Position numbers and translations under genes: made by a program. From positions 1 to 8,820 of the forward strand of contig JACDGF010000065.1 of NCBI GenBank assembly GCA_013815405.1: DNA of 8,820 nucleotides, given 5' to 3'. This document shows positions 5,318-8,820 of this stretch, in pieces (the first letter of the stretch is position 1; every line of letters begins with the position of its first letter). The stretch comes from Caulobacteraceae bacterium. Its GTDB lineage: Bacteria > Pseudomonadota > Alphaproteobacteria > Caulobacterales > Caulobacteraceae. Under the pieces are notes generated by a model. The model searched no databases. It had not been told where the DNA came from and saw only the letters and a program-made list of their open reading frames with translations.

Positions 5318-7474
5318 TCAAAATTCCTGGGTCAGGCCCGCGAAAACGCCGCGGCGGGCGCCGAACTGCGGGGGGCCGACGCCGATGCCGCTGCCGTCCC
5401 GGATCTGATAGATCTCGTCGAAGGCGTTGATCAGGTCGACGCGCACCGCCAAGGGCCCCAGGGGCCCGATCTCGAAGCGATGGGCCAGCGACAGGTTGAC
5501 CTGGACGTAGCCGGGCAGGTGAACCCCGTTGGGGACACCGTCCGCGCCGCTCGTGCGAAGGCCGCTTCCATAGATCAGGTCGCCGCCGACCCGCGTCCCG
5601 CGCCACAGATACGAGACGCCCGCCGAGGCCGTGTAGGTCTGGTCGTGGTCGAGATAGATATAGTGGGTGCGGATGTAGGCGAGGTCGTCAGGGCTGAAGT
5701 TGAACTCGCTGGAGACGATGTCGCGCCCCTGGTTCTTGACATAGGCGAAGTTGGCGTAGGCGCTGAACGGGCCGTGGTTGAACGTGCCGGTCAACTCCAC
5801 CCCGTACTGGCGGCCATCAAGGTAGTTGAATGGCGTCAGGATGACCGGGGCGCCGAACTGGCCCTCGTCGATCAGATGCCGAGCGGTCTTGTAGTAGCTG
5901 TCGACCGCGACGGTAACATCGCGTGAGAGCGCCTGCGAGACGCCGGCGTCGAAATAGTTGGCCCGCTCGGCGTAAGGTGTGGTGTCGGTGGTGGTTTCCG
6001 ACGCTGCGGTCGTTCCGGCGAACTTCGCGACCGTCTGGGTTCCGACCAGCTCGAACGGCGCCGGAGAAAAATAGCGGGAATAGCCGGCGTGGAACGTCGT
6101 CGACGGCGTGGCGAGCCACACCAGATTGACCCGCGGGCTGACCTGGTTCTCGTTGCGGAAGCCATCGAACTCGTCGAATCGCAGCCCGTAGTTGAACGTC
6201 AGGTTGCTCAGGACCTTCCATTCGTCCTGCAGATAGACGCTGATCGTATAGGCGGTCTTGGCGCCGTCATCGACGATCGTCAGCGGCTGGTCGGTGGTCT
6301 GGCTATTGTCCGCGTCGAGGGGAATGACCTGGGAACTGGTGTTGCTGGTCCCGCGGTCGATCTGACCGATGACGCCGCCTCTCAGGGTGTGGGCTTCGGT
6401 GAGCCTGTAGACGCCCTCGGCCTGGAAGCCGCCGGAGACGTCGCGCTTGTAGGCGTCCTGGGCGATGCCGTTGAACAACAGGTCGCCCAACGAATCGGGG
6501 ATGAATTTCAAGGATGAATAGCGCGCGAACAGCGACAACTGGCCGGTGAAGCGCTCGCTCGTGTGCAGATAGCTGGCCACGGCGTAGTAGGTGGCCTCCT
6601 TCTGGCTTTCATTGAGGTCTTCGCTGGGAAATGTGGTCCGCCCATCGACCACCAGGGGCTGGTCGCCGTCCGACCCGAACATCAAGAAGGGCGTTTGGCC
6701 GGTCACGTCAGGTATCTGGAAGCGCTGGTTCGAGGCGCCGAGGATCAGCGACACCTTGCTGGAGGGATCGATGATGTCTTCGAAATAGGCGAAGCCCTGG
6801 AACTGGTCGGTATGATCGTGCAGCGGCGTGGAGCGGCCGTCCGGCGATTCGATGCCCAGATCGCTTCGAAAATAGCTCCCCGAGGCGTAGAAGTTCAGGT
6901 TTCCCGAACTGCCTCCGTACTCGAAGCTGGGCTCGATTTCGCCGTGGCTGCCGCCATGGACGGAAACATTGCCGCCATTGGCGAACACTCCGCTCTTGGT
7001 GGTGATGTCGATGATTCCCGCCGTGCGCAGCCCGTATTGGGCCGGGAGGGAGCCGGTGATCAGCTGGACCTTGTCGGCCAGCCGCGGGCTGAGCGCTTGG
7101 CCGAAGACGCTGAGGCCCTCGGGCAGGATCACGCCGTTGAGTCGGAACTGAAGGCCGTTGTGCTCGCCGCGAACATGAAGCTGCCCGAAGGAATCCTGGA
7201 CGACCCCCGGCGATTGCAGCACCACCTGGTTGAGCGCGACGTTTTCGCCTCCAGGCATGGCGGCGATGGCCTGGGAGGTGATGGTGTAAACCGAAGCGCC
7301 GATCTGGGGCTGGATCGAGGCGCGGGCCTCATTGAGCCTTTGGGATGTGACCACCAGCTCCGACACCTCGTTGGGTGGCGACGACGGCAGATCCGCCGCC
7401 AACGCGCAAGCCGGGATCGCGGTCGCCAGCGACAAGGCCGTCCACCGGAGAGGCGCGGTCCGTCGAAAATTCAA
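5318..7474 (-). CDS. TonB-dependent outer-membrane receptor, substrate unknown
   Basis: Intact receptor of 718 residues from a TTG at 7474. Starting there gives a textbook signal peptide: basic N-region (NFRRTAPLR), hydrophobic core and a CALA-AD cleavage site at about residue 26. A TonB-box-like SELVVTSQR (about 38-46) follows, then a plug domain with ALNQVVLQSPGVVQDSFG, LHVRGEHNGLQFRLNGV, SLPAQYGLRTAGIIDITTKSG (about 80-170), and a long beta-barrel. The C-terminus has INAFDEIYQIRDGSGIG and ends in TQEF, with the aromatic last residue expected for BAM-dependent insertion. Longer in-frame starts exist (ATG 7540, GTG 7564) but would put about 22-30 extra residues before the signal peptide. The gene ends at its own intrinsic terminator. 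It lies divergent from a sensor kinase. It is a different subfamily from the 3098-5145 receptor, so it is not a simple duplicate. Ligand cannot be told from sequence. Confidence 0.9.
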   Translation of the reverse strand: MNFRRTAPLRWTALSLATAIPACALAADLPSSPPNEVSELVVTSQRLNEARASIQPQIGASVYTITSQAIAAMPGGENVALNQVVLQSPGVVQDSFGQLHVRGEHNGLQFRLNGVILPEGLSVFGQALSPRLADKVQLITGSLPAQYGLRTAGIIDITTKSGVFANGGNVSVHGGSHGEIEPSFEYGGSSGNLNFYASGSYFRSDLGIESPDGRSTPLHDHTDQFQGFAYFEDIIDPSSKVSLILGASNQRFQIPDVTGQTPFLMFGSDGDQPLVVDGRTTFPSEDLNESQKEATYYAVASYLHTSERFTGQLSLFARYSSLKFIPDSLGDLLFNGIAQDAYKRDVSGGFQAEGVYRLTEAHTLRGGVIGQIDRGTSNTSSQVIPLDADNSQTTDQPLTIVDDGAKTAYTISVYLQDEWKVLSNLTFNYGLRFDEFDGFRNENQVSPRVNLVWLATPSTTFHAGYSRYFSPAPFELVGTQTVAKFAGTTAASETTTDTTPYAERANYFDAGVSQALSRDVTVAVDSYYKTARHLIDEGQFGAPVILTPFNYLDGRQYGVELTGTFNHGPFSAYANFAYVKNQGRDIVSSEFNFSPDDLAYIRTHYIYLDHDQTYTASAGVSYLWRGTRVGGDLIYGSGLRTSGADGVPNGVHLPGYVQVNLSLAHRFEIGPLGPLAVRVDLINAFDEIYQIRDGSGIGVGPPQFGARRGVFAGLTQEF

Positions 7475-7627
7475 GAAACCCACTCCCGCGAAACCTAATT
7501 CCGCGCGTAGCCATAGGGTACAAGCGGCGTCGAAGCCCATGGACGGAATTCCCGATATTCCCACGACTTCTTCCCGACGTGCGCCGCCCTGGCGGTCGCG
7601 GCCGGTAAGGCGTTAAGCATTCACCCC
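7475..7627. promoter_or_regulatory. Divergent region between the second TonB receptor and the histidine kinase
   Basis: This stretch holds the starts of both divergent genes. On the minus strand GGGAG (plus-strand CTCCC, 7483-7487) lies eight bases before the TTG start at 7474. Upstream of the kinase ATG at 7628 there is no good Shine-Dalgarno sequence; the 10-mer GCGTTAAGCA (7610-7619), identical to 1232-1241 before the NiCoT gene, lies 9-18 bases before the ATG. No clear promoter hexamers were seen. Confidence 0.45.
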
Positions 7628-8820
7628 ATGTCGCTGCGCCTTCGCGTCGTCGCCGCCATTGTGCTGGTGCTGCTGTTCGGTTCGCTGGTGGGGACCGCCG
7701 TGGCCGGCTGGCGGGCCAAGCTCGCCCTGCGGGAGGAGTTGGCCGCCGCGCTCATCGGGGGCCGCCAGACGGTCGAGAGCGCCCTTCAGTACCTGCCCAG
7801 GTCCGGCCATCCGGCCCGCGACCTGCGACAGCTCATCGCCACCTTCGACGGTAACCGTCACGTCATGGCGGCCCTGGTCGACCCGCCCGGGCGCGTGCGG
7901 CTCTCGTCACGCCCGTCCCCGGCGGCGCCCGCCCCGCGCTGGTTCGCCGCGCTGCTGCGCACGCCCCTGACGACCCAGCGGATCGAGGTTCCGGTCCCCG
8001 GCCAGGGGCGGATCCTTCTTGCGCCGTCATCCGCCGGCGACGTGGGCGCGCTGTGGGCCGAGTTCGTCGCCCTGTCGGGCGTGCTCACCGCCTCGCTCGC
8101 GATGGGCGCCGCCCTGATATGGCTGACGGTCGGGCGCGCCCTTCGCCCCTTGGCGGCGTTCTCGGCCGCCTTCGTGCGTATCGGGTCGGGGGACTACCGC
8201 GCCGAAGTCCGGCCGGCCGGACCCGTGGAGCTGATCGAACTGGGCCGGGGGGTCAACGAAATGGCGGCGCGCCTTCGCGTCATGCACGCCAGGACCCGCG
8301 CCCTGGAGGAACAACTCGGCGCCCTTCAGGATGAGGAACGCGCGGACCTCGCCCGCGACCTGCACGACGAGATCGGGCCGCACCTCTTCGCCGTCAACGT
8401 CGACGCGGCCATGGCCCGGCGCCTCGTCGGCGAAGGAAAGGACGCCGAGGCGCTGCGCCGGCTAGAGGCGATCGAGAGCGGGGTGGCCCACATGCAGCGC
8501 CTGGTGCGCGACATCCTCGGTCGCCTGCGCCCCACCGAGTTGATCGAGCTGGGGCTGGGCGCCGCGATCGGGGAACTCGTGGCCTTCTGGCGCGCGCGTC
8601 ATCCCGACATCGCCTTCGACGTCCGCGTGCCGCCCGACGACAAGCTGGCGATCCCGCGGGCGACGCGCGAGACCCTCTATCGGGTGGTGCAGGAGGGATT
8701 GAACAACGCCGTCCGCCACGGCCGGCCGGCCCGCATCGACATCGTCGTGGCGCGCGAGGACCGCGGCGGCGTGTTCGCCCGGGTCGGCGACGACGGCGCC
8801 CCGAGCGGCCGGCCGGAGGG
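7628..8820 (+). CDS. Two-component sensor histidine kinase, NarX/UhpB/DegS (HisKA_3) type, 3' end outside the window
   Basis: Inner-membrane sensor kinase; 397 codons are present and the gene runs off the right edge. A membrane segment at about residues 7-27 and another at about 147-167 bracket a periplasmic sensor region (about 28-146) with no recognised fold. A HAMP-like linker follows (about 168-222, with LRPLAAFSAAF and GSGDY), then a short coiled segment, then the dimerisation/phosphoacceptor helix DEERADLARDLHDEIGPHL, with H246 as the expected phosphorylated histidine in the DLHDEIG box typical of HisKA_3 kinases. The ATP domain has its N-box at EGLNNAVRHG (356-365, N360) and the start of a G-box at VGDDG (386-390). 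Kinases of this class usually pair with a NarL/FixJ-type response regulator, often the next gene, which would lie beyond the window. The divergent TonB receptor is a candidate target. ATG 7628 is the first usable start after the divergent gap, though its ribosome site is weak. Confidence 0.9.
   Translation, partial: MSLRLRVVAAIVLVLLFGSLVGTAVAGWRAKLALREELAAALIGGRQTVESALQYLPRSGHPARDLRQLIATFDGNRHVMAALVDPPGRVRLSSRPSPAAPAPRWFAALLRTPLTTQRIEVPVPGQGRILLAPSSAGDVGALWAEFVALSGVLTASLAMGAALIWLTVGRALRPLAAFSAAFVRIGSGDYRAEVRPAGPVELIELGRGVNEMAARLRVMHARTRALEEQLGALQDEERADLARDLHDEIGPHLFAVNVDAAMARRLVGEGKDAEALRRLEAIESGVAHMQRLVRDILGRLRPTELIELGLGAAIGELVAFWRARHPDIAFDVRVPPDDKLAIPRATRETLYRVVQEGLNNAVRHGRPARIDIVVAREDRGGVFARVGDDGAPSGRPE

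Noticed and set aside
6563..7498. Open frame of 311 codons antisense to the second TonB receptor
   Set aside because: No recognisable domain; the minus-strand frame has complete plug and barrel motifs through the same bases.
7495..7523. Possible promoter TTGTAC-N17-AATTAG (minus strand) for the second receptor
   Set aside because: Spacing is right but only about three of six bases match each hexamer, too weak to list as a feature.

Overview
The window is GC-rich with strong third-position G/C bias. It carries two TonB-dependent receptors, an OprB-type porin end, inverted copies of a CCCCGC/GCGGGG repetitive palindrome, and short intergenic gaps. This points to an alphaproteobacterium, plausibly of the Caulobacterales (Caulobacter/Phenylobacterium-like). 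The taxonomic guess is inference from style and gene content, not a database match.

Layout. Positions 1-131 hold the last strand of an OprB-like carbohydrate porin (+). Positions 271-1056 encode a Stf0-type sulfotransferase (+). Position 1302 begins a NiCoT (HoxN/HupN/NixA family) nickel/cobalt permease (+, to 2423), preceded by a 245-bp intergenic region with several inverted repeats. Facing it, 12 bp away, is a NikR-type nickel-responsive repressor (-, 2436-2909). A 188-bp divergent control region separates nikR from a TonB-dependent receptor (+, 3098-5145), whose frame is broken near 4399. A run of ten CGG units sits against the ribosome binding site of that receptor. An inverted pair of REP-like elements and an intrinsic terminator (5154-5262) separate it from a second, intact TonB-dependent receptor on the minus strand (5318-7474). 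Divergent from that receptor is a NarX/DegS-type sensor histidine kinase (+, 7628 to the window edge, incomplete).

How the genes fit together. The first receptor (outer membrane), the NiCoT permease (inner membrane) and NikR (nickel-dependent repressor) make a plausible complete nickel/cobalt uptake and control module. Three points make it unusual. NikR lacks two of the four canonical high-affinity nickel ligands and has a His-rich tail instead. The receptor is frameshifted. The control regions hold simple repeats and hairpins placed to affect translation. The second receptor and the kinase form a separate divergent pair whose substrate and signal cannot be read from the sequence. The sulfotransferase and porin have no evident link to metal uptake.
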